Shown here: one piece after another, positions 39,399-48,841 of the stretch
Layout of the letters: each line of letters starts with the position of its first letter
Position numbering within the stretch: position 1 is the first letter of the stretch
NCBI GenBank assembly: GCA_029551145.1
Contig: JAKPGA010000022.1
Coordinates: forward strand, 124,001 to 188,000
DNA from: Thermotogota bacterium
Lineage (GTDB): Bacteria; Thermotogota; Thermotogae; Thermotogales; DSM-5069
Direction: 5' to 3'
DNA length: 64,000 nt
Translations under genes and position numbers: made by a program
Notes under the pieces: model-generated
What the model was told of the DNA's origin: nothing
The model's database searches: none
What the model saw: the letters and a program-made list of their open reading frames with translations, nothing else

Positions 39399-41981
39399 TC
39401 AGCTACATTGCTCAAGCAAGTTTCGAATGTACTCGACAACTTGGTTGATCTTTGCGGGGTTCTTACCACCGGCTTGAGCAAAATCGGGCCTGCCGCCTCC
39501 ACCACCTTCGAGAATCTGGGCTGCATGTCTTGCTATATCTCCTGCTTTGATCCTTTTTGTCAGATCTTGAGTGACGCGCACAATCACATTAACTTTTTCT
39601 TTGCCCACAGAGAACAAAACTGCGACCAGAGATTTCTCGCCAGATACAGCGACATCTGAAAGATTTCTCAGTGCGTCTGATTCAACATCTTCGAACACAC
39701 AACTCAAAAACTTCACATCCTTGATTTGTTCGATGGGGGCTTGTCTCAGTTGAGCGATAAGTAACCTTGTCCTGAGTTGTTCCAGCTCTTTCTGAAGATT
39801 TTGATTTTTCTCAAGAAAACCCTCTATTCTGGACATGAGTTGGTCCTGTGAGGTGTCAAACCTCTCACAGATGTTTCTCAAGATTTGTTCTTTTGATCTC
39901 AAGTAGTCGAGTGTGCTGAACCCTGTTATCGCCTCTATACGCCTTGTCCCAGCAGATATCGCCGATTCAGATACTATTTTGAACAGCCCTATATTACCGG
40001 TGTTCTTGACGTGAGTTCCACCACACAACTCTTCACTGAATCCCATGACCTCTACCACTCTAACAACGTCACCGTATTTTTCACCAAACAATGCTATTGC
40101 ACCTTCTTGAAGTGCATCTTTATATGATTTTTCCTCTACAATTACAGGGATTGCTTCTAAAATTGCTTTGTTCACATAATCTTCAACATTCTTGATTTCA
40201 CTCTCACTAAGTGATTGATAGTGCGTGAAATCAAACCTCAATCTGTCCGGTGCAACGAGCGAACCTGACTGTTTCACGTGATCACCCAGTACCTTTCTCA
40301 GTGCAGCATGTAATAGATGTGTGGCCGTATGATTTCTTGCAGTCGCAATTCTTCTCTCTTGGTCAACTTCAAGTCTGACTTTCATTCCTTGGTCCAGTTC
40401 CCCACTCTCAACCCTGAGGATATGTGCGATGATACCTTCGATTGGAATATAGACACTCTCCACATAAGCCAAACCATTATCCCATAAAACTCTACCGGTA
40501 TCAGCTACTTGGCCCCCTCTTTCGGCGTAGAAGCATGTCTTGTCGAAAACGACCTCTAAGCGAGCATCTTGGCGTTTTGTATAAACAACGGTGGCTTCAC
40601 AACTCAGCGTGTCATAGCCCACGAAAAGCGTTCTGACAGTTTTTGAGAGCCTGTAATAATCCTCTGAAGATTTGGCAAATTCAACTTCAGTTCTCGCACT
40701 TCTTGCCTTTTCTCTCTGCGCTTGCATCAATCTTTCGAATCCATTTAGATCTACCTCAAGTCCATGCTCTTTGGCAACATCAAGGACTATATCTGGTGGA
40801 AAACCATATGTGTCGTACAATTTGAAGACATCTTCTCCATCTATCATCTTGTGAGATCTGGCAATGATTTCGTTGAGCATTTCGTTGCCCTGAACTATTG
40901 TCTTGAAGAATCTCTCTTCCTCTGCTTTGGTGACCTCTAAGATGAGCCGTCTTCTCTCTAAGAGCTCTGGGTAAACCTTGCCCATTCTCTCTATAACCGC
41001 ATCATTGATCATGTGAAGAAATGGTTTTTTCGCACCAAGAAGTACACCATGTCTGACTGCCCTTCTGAGTATCCTTCTGAGTACATAACCACGCTCTTCA
41101 TTTGATGGAAAAACACCATCGGCTATCAAAAAGCTAACGGCCCTTGAGTGGTCTGCGATAACCCTTACGGAAACATCCTTCGAGTCACTCTGTTTATATT
41201 TCACATCCAGGACACTTTCGATGCGATTGATTATAGGCATGAACAAATCGGTCTCAAAGTTTCCACCTACTTTTTGAATGACAGAAGCTATTCTTTCCAA
41301 ACCTGCACCGGTATCTATGTTCTTTTTTGGAAGTGGGTTTAGATTTCCATTTTCATCCTGGTTGAATTCGGTGAAGACAAGATTCCATATCTCCAAAAAA
41401 CGTCTGTCTGAATTGGCGGGAGTACATTCTTCTCCTTTAGGGCAATCATCCATGACACCTGTATCATAATGAATCTCTGAACAGGGACCACAAGGACCCG
41501 TTGGCCCAGCAGGGCCCCAGAAGTTTGTATCCTTTCCCATTCGTACTATTTTCTTTTCCGGAACTCCAACGAGATCTCTCCATATCTTGAAGGCTTCTTC
41601 ATCGTCTTTGTATATAGTCACCCACAACTTATCTTCGGGCAAACTCAGGATCTTTGTGACAAATTCCCAAGCCCATGTGATGGCTTCCTTTTTGAAGTAG
41701 TCGCCAAACGAAAAATTGCCAAGCATTTCAAAAAAAGTTTGATGTCTTGGAGTTCTTCCCACGTTGTCTATGTCATTTGTTCTCAAGCACTTTTGGCACG
41801 TCGCAACTCTTGTGTAAACCGGCTCGACCTTTCCCCAGAAAATAGGCTTGAAGGGAACCATGCCAGCAACGGTGAACAAAAGTTGTGGATCATTTGGTAT
41901 CAAGGAAGCGCTTGGCAAAATCTTATGACCTTTTGATTCAAAGAATCTCAAAAATTCTTCTCTTAGTTCATCACCAGTCAT
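39399..41981 (-). CDS. alaS: Alanyl-tRNA synthetase
   Basis: The 860-residue synthetase charges tRNA-Ala and edits Ser/Gly mischarging. Visible in order: the catalytic core with FFESKGHKILPSASLIP near 13-29 and ARFTVAGM-like LLFTVAGMVPFKPIF, class II motif 3 region LERIASVIQ near 230, the editing domain with zinc residues HTATHLLHA near 555 and CGGTHVKNTG near 657, a coiled linker near 730-760, and the C-Ala domain ending with GGGGGRPDFAQAGGK near 830. ATG at 41981 is seven bases after AGGAGG. It is the last gene of frr-uppS-cdsA-alaS. Confidence 0.97.
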   Translation of the reverse strand: MTGDELREEFLRFFESKGHKILPSASLIPNDPQLLFTVAGMVPFKPIFWGKVEPVYTRVATCQKCLRTNDIDNVGRTPRHQTFFEMLGNFSFGDYFKKEAITWAWEFVTKILSLPEDKLWVTIYKDDEEAFKIWRDLVGVPEKKIVRMGKDTNFWGPAGPTGPCGPCSEIHYDTGVMDDCPKGEECTPANSDRRFLEIWNLVFTEFNQDENGNLNPLPKKNIDTGAGLERIASVIQKVGGNFETDLFMPIINRIESVLDVKYKQSDSKDVSVRVIADHSRAVSFLIADGVFPSNEERGYVLRRILRRAVRHGVLLGAKKPFLHMINDAVIERMGKVYPELLERRRLILEVTKAEEERFFKTIVQGNEMLNEIIARSHKMIDGEDVFKLYDTYGFPPDIVLDVAKEHGLEVDLNGFERLMQAQREKARSARTEVEFAKSSEDYYRLSKTVRTLFVGYDTLSCEATVVYTKRQDARLEVVFDKTCFYAERGGQVADTGRVLWDNGLAYVESVYIPIEGIIAHILRVESGELDQGMKVRLEVDQERRIATARNHTATHLLHAALRKVLGDHVKQSGSLVAPDRLRFDFTHYQSLSESEIKNVEDYVNKAILEAIPVIVEEKSYKDALQEGAIALFGEKYGDVVRVVEVMGFSEELCGGTHVKNTGNIGLFKIVSESAISAGTRRIEAITGFSTLDYLRSKEQILRNICERFDTSQDQLMSRIEGFLEKNQNLQKELEQLRTRLLIAQLRQAPIEQIKDVKFLSCVFEDVESDALRNLSDVAVSGEKSLVAVLFSVGKEKVNVIVRVTQDLTKRIKAGDIARHAAQILEGGGGGRPDFAQAGGKNPAKINQVVEYIRNLLEQCS

Positions 41982-41993
41982 CTTCAAACCTCC

Positions 41994-42809
41994 TTACAAG
42001 ATGCCTACTGAAAGTAAAAAGTAAGTCAGCGGAGTTACAAAAAGCAGCCCATCTATTCTATCAAGCATGCCACCATGTCCCGGGAGAACGTTCCCTGAAT
42101 CCTTCAAACTAAAGTGCCTCTTTAGAGCAGATTCAAATAGATCTCCAAAGGTGTCAAAGATCGCTATATTCAAGGAAAAAATCACAAGAGACCCGAAAGA
42201 CATCACATCTGCCTTAAAAAGCCATTCAAAGACAAGCTTGTATACGAAAGAAAAAGCGATGGCCGACACGAAACCTCCGATAACACCTTCCAAACTCTTT
42301 GAAGGGCTTATGCGTCTGGCAATCTTGGTCTTTCCATACCTTATACCAGCGAAATAAGCTCCTGTATCGTACAGCCATACCGCTGTTAGATTCAGCAATG
42401 CATTGGCAGCCCCAAATTCAAGGTACATGGGAAAGAAAAACGAAAGACAGCCTGCAATGTATAAAAGTGACAGCACAGAAGCAAGCACGGTGTTGAAGAC
42501 ATTAGAGGTTTCTTTGACTGTCATCACAAAAACAACTCCGTTCAGAATGAATGCGAGGCTCAGCAGAAGTGCACCATTGGTTGCCCTCATTATTCCGTAG
42601 ATGATCGTGAAGCCGACACTCAAAGCCACGCCAAAATAAAGGAAACCCCTCTGTTCATGATTTCGTGTCGCCATGTTCAAAAGTTCATAAGACGCAAGAA
42701 GAACGACTGCTGCAACCAGGCCAATAAGACTCTTGTAGTTTATGAAGCATAGAACAACAAATGGAGCCACTATCATCGCGGTAATTAACCTTGTTCTTGT
42801 CTCTGACAT
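41994..42809 (-). CDS. cdsA: Phosphatidate cytidylyltransferase
   Basis: The 271-residue inner-membrane enzyme makes CDP-diacylglycerol from phosphatidate and CTP. It has about seven membrane segments, a DTGAYFAGIRYGKTKIARRISPSKSLEG-type core near 145-173, and the CdsA signature near the C-terminus, DLFESALKRHFSLKDSGNVLPGHGGMLDRIDG near 217-250, with the conserved Asp-Arg-x-Asp. The ATG overlaps the uppS stop; GGGGGA lies upstream. Confidence 0.95.
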   Translation of the reverse strand: MSETRTRLITAMIVAPFVVLCFINYKSLIGLVAAVVLLASYELLNMATRNHEQRGFLYFGVALSVGFTIIYGIMRATNGALLLSLAFILNGVVFVMTVKETSNVFNTVLASVLSLLYIAGCLSFFFPMYLEFGAANALLNLTAVWLYDTGAYFAGIRYGKTKIARRISPSKSLEGVIGGFVSAIAFSFVYKLVFEWLFKADVMSFGSLVIFSLNIAIFDTFGDLFESALKRHFSLKDSGNVLPGHGGMLDRIDGLLFVTPLTYFLLSVGIL

Positions 42810-43486
42810 CACAATCCCCCAAATCTTCTATGACGCTTTTCGAAGTCCTTCACGGCTTTCAAAAGATCTTCTTTCGAGAAATCTGGCCAGAGAACCTCCG
42901 TAAAATACAGTTCGCTATAGGCAATCTGCCAGAGTAGGAAGTTACTGATCCTAAGCTCTCCCGATGTTCTTATGACAAGATCTGGGTCTGGAACATCAGG
43001 AAGGTAAAGGTACTCACGCAGTATAATCTCATCGAATTCTCGCACACCATTTTGGATTGCTTTATTGATCGCATCAACTATCTCTCTGCGCCCGCCGTAG
43101 TTCAATGCCAATATGGCTTGAATCTTCTGGTTGTCCTTTGTCTTTTGCTCGAATTTTTTACAGACAGTCAAAATCTGTTCGGGTAGTCGCTCAACAAGCC
43201 CACAGAATCTTATTCTCACTCCTTGCTCCATCATTCTGCTGAATTTCTTATTCAACATTTCCACAAGAAGTGAAAAGAGAAAATCAACCTCGTCTTTTGG
43301 CCTTTTCCAATTTTCAGTGGAAAAAGTGTACAAGGTCACGTATTTAACGCCGAGCTCAGCACACCATTCAATTATCTCTTCCGCTTTCTGTGCACCGCGC
43401 CGATGTCCTTCAATTCTCGGAAGGCCTTTTTTCTCGGCCCATCTTCCGTTACCATCCATTATGACCGCAAGGTGTGTCAAGTTCAA
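42809..43486 (-). CDS. uppS: Isoprenyl transferase (undecaprenyl diphosphate synthase)
   Basis: The 225-residue cis-prenyltransferase makes the undecaprenyl carrier for wall and glycan synthesis. Motifs are [22 protein letters not shown] near residues 7-28 (catalytic Asp, P-loop-like), [13 protein letters not shown] near 52-64, [10 protein letters not shown] near 126-135, and [19 protein letters not shown] near 171-189, with a final YSEL region. TTG start with GGAG upstream, overlapping frr. Confidence 0.96.
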   Translation of the reverse strand: MNLTHLAVIMDGNGRWAEKKGLPRIEGHRRGAQKAEEIIEWCAELGVKYVTLYTFSTENWKRPKDEVDFLFSLLVEMLNKKFSRMMEQGVRIRFCGLVERLPEQILTVCKKFEQKTKDNQKIQAILALNYGGRREIVDAINKAIQNGVREFDEIILREYLYLPDVPDPDLVIRTSGELRISNFLLWQIAYSELYFTEVLWPDFSKEDLLKAVKDFEKRHRRFGGL

Positions 43487-44040
43487 ACTTCCATTATCTC
43501 CTTTTCCTTTCTCTCAAACAGTTTTTCCATCTCTTCGATCTTTTTGTCTGTCAACTCTTGAATCTCTTTTTCAAGCCTCTTCTCGTCGTCTTCAGAGATC
43601 TTTCCATCTTTCTGCATGTCTTTGAGGTCTTTCAGGACATCTCTCCTGATATTTCTTATAGCTACCTTGCCCTGTTCAACAACTTCTTTGGCCTTCTTAA
43701 CCCATTTCTGCTTCTGTTCGGTAGTAGGAGTTGGGAATACGAGTCTTATGATGTTACCATCGTTTTGTGGAGTTAGACCAACATCAGAGGTGAAAATCGC
43801 CTTCTCAATGGCGGAAAGAACCGATTTGTCCCACGGTTTTATTATCAAAGCCCTGTCCTCGGAGATACTCACCGTCGCAAGTTGATTGATCGGTGTTGGC
43901 GCACCGTAGTAGTCAACCTTTATCTCTTCAAGAATTGCAGGTGAAGGCCTACCGCTTCTCATTCTCCTGAGTTCCTCGCCTATTTTCTCAACAGCTTTGT
44001 TCATTCTGTCTTCAGCACTCTTCACAAGAGGATGCTTCAT
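43483..44040 (-). CDS. frr: Ribosome recycling factor
   Basis: The 185-residue protein releases ribosomes from mRNA after termination, with EF-G. The three-helix bundle plus beta domain is complete: [23 protein letters not shown] near 12-34, [18 protein letters not shown] near 44-61, [11 protein letters not shown] near 66-76, and a [29 protein letters not shown]-terminal helix. ATG behind GGGAGGGAG. First gene of its operon, overlapping uppS. Confidence 0.97.
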   Translation of the reverse strand: MKHPLVKSAEDRMNKAVEKIGEELRRMRSGRPSPAILEEIKVDYYGAPTPINQLATVSISEDRALIIKPWDKSVLSAIEKAIFTSDVGLTPQNDGNIIRLVFPTPTTEQKQKWVKKAKEVVEQGKVAIRNIRRDVLKDLKDMQKDGKISEDDEKRLEKEIQELTDKKIEEMEKLFERKEKEIMEV

Positions 44041-44078
44041 ACGACTCCCTCCCCGATTAGTTTCCTTGTACGCTGTTG

Positions 44079-44087
44079 ATTATATCA
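44079..44087 (-). promoter_or_regulatory. Extended -10 promoter of the frr operon
   Basis: TGATATAAT on the minus strand (44087-44079) combines a TG dinucleotide with a perfect TATAAT, about 40 bases before the frr ATG. No good -35 hexamer is seen, as expected for an extended -10 promoter. Confidence 0.6.
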
Positions 44088-44090
44088 TGC

Positions 44091-45023
44091 TCAATGGGAG
44101 CCGTTGGTATAGGATATAAAGATCTTCTCGAAATTGACTAACTCCTTTTCTATGCTTTCTATCTCAATCTGATTCAGCTTGAAATCTTCCATGATTTTGT
44201 ACAGTTCTCTCGCAGAAGACAGATTTAGGTGAAGTTCAACGACATTACCATCTTTGTTCCACTCCGAAAAACCAAGTTTTGCGAGTTTCTCTTCGGTTGT
44301 TCCATTGGGCACAAGTTTTATCTTGTAGCCACGCGCCGCGAAAAGATCGATGAGCTTTCTTTTTTCTTCACAAACAACGATCTTCCCGTCGTTCATTATC
44401 GCAACCCTGTCGGCCACAGCTTCGACCAAATTCATATCATGGGTAGAAAGAAGTACGGTTTTGCCCTGGTTTTGGAGATCTTTCACCAGACCACGAAACT
44501 CAACAGCAGAGTTCACATCCAAACCTAATGTGGGCTCGTCAAGAAGCAGTATCTTTGTACCCGCAGCAAGGCACACCGCTATGGCCGTTTTCTGCTGCAT
44601 TCCCCGAGAAAGTTTGTGGACAATTTCGTTTTGCTTCTCAGCCAATCCAAGTCTTGCAAGTATATCGGCTGCTTCACTCCTGTTCAGTTTTTTCCCTCTT
44701 ATGCCAGCAAAGTAAGCCATGTTCTCAACAGGTGTCATTCTCCAATATAGATTTCTGTTACCTTCTAACACAACACTGATGTTACTAAGGGCTCGACCAC
44801 GGTTTTTCAGAACACTGATGCCCATGATCTCAATCTCACCAGAGTCAGGTATTATCAGGCCACAAATAGATTTTAAGGTGGTTGTCTTTCCCGCGCCATT
44901 TGGACCAAGGAGTGCAAAGATCTCACCTTCTCTTACCTGAAAAGAGATATTATCAACGGCTCTGAGCCTTTCCTTTGAACCCTTCTTGGGAAAAGTCTTG
45001 ACAAGATTTTCCACTCTGATCAT
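44091..45023 (-). CDS. ABC-2-type exporter ATP-binding protein
   Basis: The 310-residue ATPase of the drug/polysaccharide exporter type (NatA/CcmA-like) has Walker A GPNGAGKTT near 38-46, signature LSRGMQQKTAIAV near 139-151, Walker B ILLLDEPTLGLD near 159-170 and H-loop STHDMN near 194. A C-terminal region of about 80 residues has VKLVPNGTTEEKL-like strands seen in this family. ATG behind AGGTGAT, 11 bases after the permease gene. The cargo is unknown. Confidence 0.9.
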   Translation of the reverse strand: MIRVENLVKTFPKKGSKERLRAVDNISFQVREGEIFALLGPNGAGKTTTLKSICGLIIPDSGEIEIMGISVLKNRGRALSNISVVLEGNRNLYWRMTPVENMAYFAGIRGKKLNRSEAADILARLGLAEKQNEIVHKLSRGMQQKTAIAVCLAAGTKILLLDEPTLGLDVNSAVEFRGLVKDLQNQGKTVLLSTHDMNLVEAVADRVAIMNDGKIVVCEEKRKLIDLFAARGYKIKLVPNGTTEEKLAKLGFSEWNKDGNVVELHLNLSSARELYKIMEDFKLNQIEIESIEKELVNFEKIFISYTNGSH

Positions 45024-45034
45024 CCCTAATCACC

Positions 45035-45802
45035 TCAATATTGTCCCAGTGTACCTGTGATCATTGCTCGCTTTTCAAAACCGCGAAAGACAAGAATGCC
45101 TGCTGCAAGGTATATGGCAGCCACCGACCACAAGATCACATGGTCAAGAAAATGAAACTGATAGAACTTGGTACCGTTGATCGCTAATTTTCTCATCAAA
45201 TATGCCGCTTGTGACATCGGAAGAAACCTGTACCAAAGTTTCGAAAGGTCGAACATGGTAAAGGCAAGAGAACCAAAGGTGATAATTTGAATGAATGAGG
45301 AAATTCTCTTGAAAACAAGAGCTATTCCACCAAGCATCATTCCAATACCAAGGGCAGAAACCGTGCCTATGACAAGAAGGTACAAAAGAGTTGGCAGATC
45401 GAAATTCAGCTGTTTGCCTGTAGTATAAGAAACAAAGTACATCAATGGTACAGCAAAAAGAACATTGAAAACAAAATCGCTTATCATTCTAAACAACATC
45501 TGATATTCAAAGGCTATTGGAGAAACAAAAACTTGTTCCAACGTACCTCTTTGTGCTTCATCGATGATACCCCACGCAACACCCTGAAAGGAAAAGATGA
45601 ACATCAGCCACATGAAATAACCGACTATAACTCCCTCAAGGGTGTTCCCAAAATCCATAGTTGAGCCTCCGATGGCCTTGATCCCAAAAAAGATCAAATA
45701 GAAAAAGATCAGAACTGTTGCAAGCCCCGAGATCGTGTTAAAGTAGTACCTTTTAAATTCTATCCATGACTTTTGAAAATTTGCAATAAAGGCATTCAGC
45801 AT
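45035..45802 (-). CDS. ABC-2-type exporter permease
   Basis: The 255-residue protein has six membrane segments in ABC-2 layout. An N-terminal amphipathic FQKSWIEFKRYYFNTISG is followed by segments near 26-44, 60-80, 105-125, 140-165, 170-190 and 222-242, with a conserved RGTLEQVFVSP loop near 88-98, which is diagnostic for this permease family. It is the first gene of the pair, with GGAGGAGGGG upstream. Confidence 0.88.
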   Translation of the reverse strand: MLNAFIANFQKSWIEFKRYYFNTISGLATVLIFFYLIFFGIKAIGGSTMDFGNTLEGVIVGYFMWLMFIFSFQGVAWGIIDEAQRGTLEQVFVSPIAFEYQMLFRMISDFVFNVLFAVPLMYFVSYTTGKQLNFDLPTLLYLLVIGTVSALGIGMMLGGIALVFKRISSFIQIITFGSLAFTMFDLSKLWYRFLPMSQAAYLMRKLAINGTKFYQFHFLDHVILWSVAAIYLAAGILVFRGFEKRAMITGTLGQY

Positions 45803-45831
45803 ATTGACCCCTCCTCCAACGCCTTTGAAAT

Positions 45832-45860
45832 ATTTTAGTCTTTATATTATAAAATGTCAA
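45832..45860 (-). promoter_or_regulatory. Sigma-70-like promoter of the ABC-2 exporter operon
   Basis: TTGACA (minus 45860-45855) and TAAAAT (45837-45832) are separated by 17 bases, about 30 bases before the permease ATG. Confidence 0.75.
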
Positions 45861-45923
45861 GTAGGGATAACAAAAATTGAGGTAGGTGAAGAAGGAAGAA
45901 AATCAGATTCTATGAGAACAGAT

Positions 45924-45956
45924 ACAGAAGATCTGTAAAACTGAATCTTTCAGTTT
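45924..45956 (-). terminator. Two adjacent small hairpins downstream of the 67-residue protein gene
   Basis: ACAGA-AGA-TCTGT (45924-45936) and AAACTGAA-TCT-TTCAGTTT (45938-45956) are perfect stems next to each other. They lie about 65 bases past the minus-strand stop at 46021. No proper U-run follows, so termination is uncertain. Confidence 0.35.
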
Positions 45957-46020
45957 GGCTAAACTCAGAGCTTTATGATCATTCAAAATCGAATCACTGT
46001 GTCACGATAAATGTCAAGAA

Positions 46021-46224
46021 CTATTTTGTGGTGTGTTTAACCTTTCTTCTGCCAAGCCAATAGAACAAACCCGAGAGTGCAAAACACATTACAGTACTCA
46101 CTGGAGTGAAAGTACAGTGCGCATAGTACCCAACAAGACAAGGTTTACTTGCAGTAGATACTGGTATCAACGTCCAGATGCCAAGAACAATAAAGATTAT
46201 GCCCCATAACCAGTACCATTTCAT
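46021..46224 (-). CDS. Small two-helix membrane protein of unknown function
   Basis: The 67-residue protein has two hydrophobic segments (about 4-20 and 43-60) joined by a loop with two cysteines (KPCLVGYYAHCTF), and a basic tail (GRRKVKHTTK). A clear ribosome site (GGGGGTGA) precedes the ATG. No family is recognised. It is 77 bases downstream of the rqcH stop on the same strand and may be the last gene of that transcript. Confidence 0.6.
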   Translation of the reverse strand: MKWYWLWGIIFIVLGIWTLIPVSTASKPCLVGYYAHCTFTPVSTVMCFALSGLFYWLGRRKVKHTTK

Positions 46225-46301
46225 TTTCTCACCCCCTTGGGCATCTATTATCCCCAGATTTCCATTATAACCTTCTTCTTAGAAATCCATCACCGTAGAT
46301 A

Positions 46302-47951
46302 TCATATGCTCTGTGGGTCTACAAAGACCGTCTCGTAGTTCGTGTACACCACAAAACCAGGCGGTGAACCCTTTGGCTTATGGACATTCTTCACCAAAGT
46401 CAAGTCAACAGGAACCCTCGAGGAAAAACGTGCTTTTGAATGATAAGCGGCCAGAGCAGCCGCGTAATGAACAACTTGCTCAGGAATTGGCCTGTCCCCA
46501 TGCTTTATAAGAACGTGGGCACCAGGCATTTCATGGACATGCAGCCACAAATCTTTATCGCTGGCCTGCCGCAAGAGTTTTTCATTCTGCCTGTTGTTTT
46601 TGCCAACCATTATCACAAAGCCTTGGTATTCTATCTTTCTAAAATCACTTTCCCTTTGCACGTGCTGCCTCATCTTCTTTATCATGCCCTGTTGAGCCAT
46701 TTCCTGCTTAATTTCATCAAGTGTCTCAAGATCATCGGCCGATTCGATGGTATGCAGAAGTTGCTCAAGGTAAACCAACTGCTGTCTGGATTGCATGATT
46801 CTTGTCTGCAAAACCTTGCTTTTTTCTTTCAGTTTCTTGTAAAGGGCAAAGTAGTATTGAGAACTCTCTTTGACGGTTTTCCCCTTCACCAATGGTACAG
46901 AGCAAACATTCCCAGTGATGTAGTCGAAGACATTTACTGTATCACCCATTTGACTTTGGTCTGATGCATACTTGAGCAACTCACCATAGTGACGGTACAT
47001 GTCTGAGTTTTCGCAGTCTCTCAGTTCATCTTCAAGTGCATCCAAGGTCCTGGTTTCTTTCTTAAGACGATCTCGAACGATCTTTGAGAGTTCTAATTGA
47101 GTCTGTTTAAGTCGCTGATTGATGTACAAAATGCCATAAGCATGATCAATTGCCTTCGAGACCGATTCAAAGGAAGTAACATTGCCTGTAAGATACCTAA
47201 GTGGTATCGCACTGACAACAAGGTCATCTTTGTTCTTGTAGACATACATATGAGGCTTTTGAAAGTCATTGATGATTGAAAAAAAGGCATATTTTAGAGA
47301 ATTTCTCTCAGAAAGATTCAGATTGCAGAGAAGTTTGTCGTTCAATTGAGAACGTGCAAAAAGCTCGTTTAGCAGCAATTTTGAAAAACCGGCTACTTTC
47401 TTTGACATGAACTGAGATATAGTCTGTGTCTGATCAAGAAAATCGAAGAAATCGTATGGGATTTCAAGAGGGTTAATCTTCTGGTCAGGGATTTCATAAG
47501 GATGGTCTCTCTGAATAGCACGTGTAGAAGTCGAAGAATATCTAAAGGCTTCAACGATATTCCCATTTTCGACCAAGATCATATTGCAGTGGGTACCAAA
47601 AAACTCCAGATATATTCTGTACAGATGTCTTTCACCAGTTTCATCGATTTTGTCAAATTCAAAGAAAAGGATTCTATCAAGTCCAACTTGTTCGATTCTT
47701 TTGAGTTTGGCATTTCGCAGCCTTGCGCGTAACAACATGACAAAACTCGAAGGATGATGATCTGAAAAGTCTTCTTTATCGCTAATGCATATGTGTGCGA
47801 AAATAGGATCGAGACATATCCTCACAACTTGGTTTTGAAAGTAAATATAAACCGTGAACTTGCCAAATTGATATATCTGCCTCAAGTTACTGTCTATCAG
47901 CACCTGAAGTTCCTGAACAACTTTCCTTAGAACAAAGCTATCCATCAGCAT
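46302..47951 (-). CDS. rqcH: RqcH (NFACT-domain ribosome quality control factor)
   Basis: The 549-residue protein has an NFACT-N domain at 1-170 (VLRKVVQELQ; DPIFAHICIS), a helical coiled-coil middle (about 270-440), and the NFACT-R domain near 455-549 with DLWLHVHEMPGAHVLIK near 468-484 and NVHKPKGSPPGFVVY near 516-530. RqcH binds split large subunits and adds alanine tails to stalled peptides; older annotations call it a fibronectin-binding protein. Start overlaps the nfo stop. The ATG has only a weak ribosome site and coupling to nfo is likely. Confidence 0.92.
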   Translation of the reverse strand: MLMDSFVLRKVVQELQVLIDSNLRQIYQFGKFTVYIYFQNQVVRICLDPIFAHICISDKEDFSDHHPSSFVMLLRARLRNAKLKRIEQVGLDRILFFEFDKIDETGERHLYRIYLEFFGTHCNMILVENGNIVEAFRYSSTSTRAIQRDHPYEIPDQKINPLEIPYDFFDFLDQTQTISQFMSKKVAGFSKLLLNELFARSQLNDKLLCNLNLSERNSLKYAFFSIINDFQKPHMYVYKNKDDLVVSAIPLRYLTGNVTSFESVSKAIDHAYGILYINQRLKQTQLELSKIVRDRLKKETRTLDALEDELRDCENSDMYRHYGELLKYASDQSQMGDTVNVFDYITGNVCSVPLVKGKTVKESSQYYFALYKKLKEKSKVLQTRIMQSRQQLVYLEQLLHTIESADDLETLDEIKQEMAQQGMIKKMRQHVQRESDFRKIEYQGFVIMVGKNNRQNEKLLRQASDKDLWLHVHEMPGAHVLIKHGDRPIPEQVVHYAAALAAYHSKARFSSRVPVDLTLVKNVHKPKGSPPGFVVYTNYETVFVDPQSI

Positions 47952-48799
47952 TATATCAACCCAACCAGAGACTTGACATGTGCGATTTCCTTTGTATATA
48001 GGTCTTCCTCATTTGGTGTTTCCAGAACCCATGGTATCATCTGTATCTGTGGAAAACTCAAGAAATTGCGGAATCCTTTATCTCCGATGAATCCCTTACC
48101 AATATTCTCATGCCTGTCAAGAGCTTTGCCAAGAGGAGCTTTTGAATCATTCAAATGGATCATTTTAACTCTTGAAAGTCCAAAAGTGCCTTCCATCTCA
48201 TCAAGCAATTTTTCAACTCCTTCTTTGGTGGTGATATCATAACCTGCATCGAAGCCATGGCACGTATCATAGGTGATACCCACTCGATGTGGTTGAATGG
48301 TCGGTTCGATTATTTTCGCTAACTGTTTCATCGTGAAGCCGATGTTTCCTCCCTTGGGTGAAACATTTTCGAGCAAGAGCATAACATCTGGTATGATCTT
48401 GAGAAATTCATCGACTGCTCTGATAATCCTGTCTGTTCCCTCTTTTTCACCTGCACCCGTGTGGCTTCCCGGATGAACATTCAAGTATGGTATGCCAAGT
48501 GCTTGGCATATCCTTCCCTCGATGATTAGAAGTTGAACTGACTTTTGCCAGATGTCATCTTTGGGGCTTGCGAGATTTATCAAGTATCCGCAGTGACAAA
48601 AAGCAGCCTCAAATGGAATCTCGTATTTTTCCATCTGAATCTGAAATTCATCACAGGATCTCTTTGCTGGTAGGGATGCCCTCCAGGTCCTGGGACTGTG
48701 AGGAAAGATCTGAAAGGTATTTCCACCTGAATCGATTGTCATCTGTGGAACCTTTTCGAAACCGTATGAAATTGGCATATGCGCGCCTATTCTAATCAT
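47951..48799 (-). CDS. nfo: Deoxyribonuclease IV (endonuclease IV)
   Basis: The 282-residue AP endonuclease repairs abasic sites. Zinc-ligand motifs are all present: FCHCGYLINLASP near 63-75, NVHPGSHTGAG near 106-116, LLENVSPKGGNIG near 138-150, GITYDTCHGFDAGYD near 171-185, MIHLNDSKAPLGKALDRHENIGKG near 213-236 and a LETPNE motif near 258-263. ATG at 48799 is preceded by GGTGATG; an ATG two codons earlier is possible. Divergent from the DUF72 gene with about 40 bases between them. Confidence 0.94.
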   Translation of the reverse strand: MIRIGAHMPISYGFEKVPQMTIDSGGNTFQIFPHSPRTWRASLPAKRSCDEFQIQMEKYEIPFEAAFCHCGYLINLASPKDDIWQKSVQLLIIEGRICQALGIPYLNVHPGSHTGAGEKEGTDRIIRAVDEFLKIIPDVMLLLENVSPKGGNIGFTMKQLAKIIEPTIQPHRVGITYDTCHGFDAGYDITTKEGVEKLLDEMEGTFGLSRVKMIHLNDSKAPLGKALDRHENIGKGFIGDKGFRNFLSFPQIQMIPWVLETPNEEDLYTKEIAHVKSLVGLI

Positions 48800-48841
48800 T
48801 CTCATCACCAGAAAGATGATAACATATTAGGGGGATTTCAT

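Noticed and set aside
39213-39659. Plus-strand open frame of 148 codons over the alaS 3' end
   Set aside because: It runs through the strong terminator hairpin and then antisense to alaS; its second half is plainly a shadow of alaS. The first part was kept only as part of the structured block.
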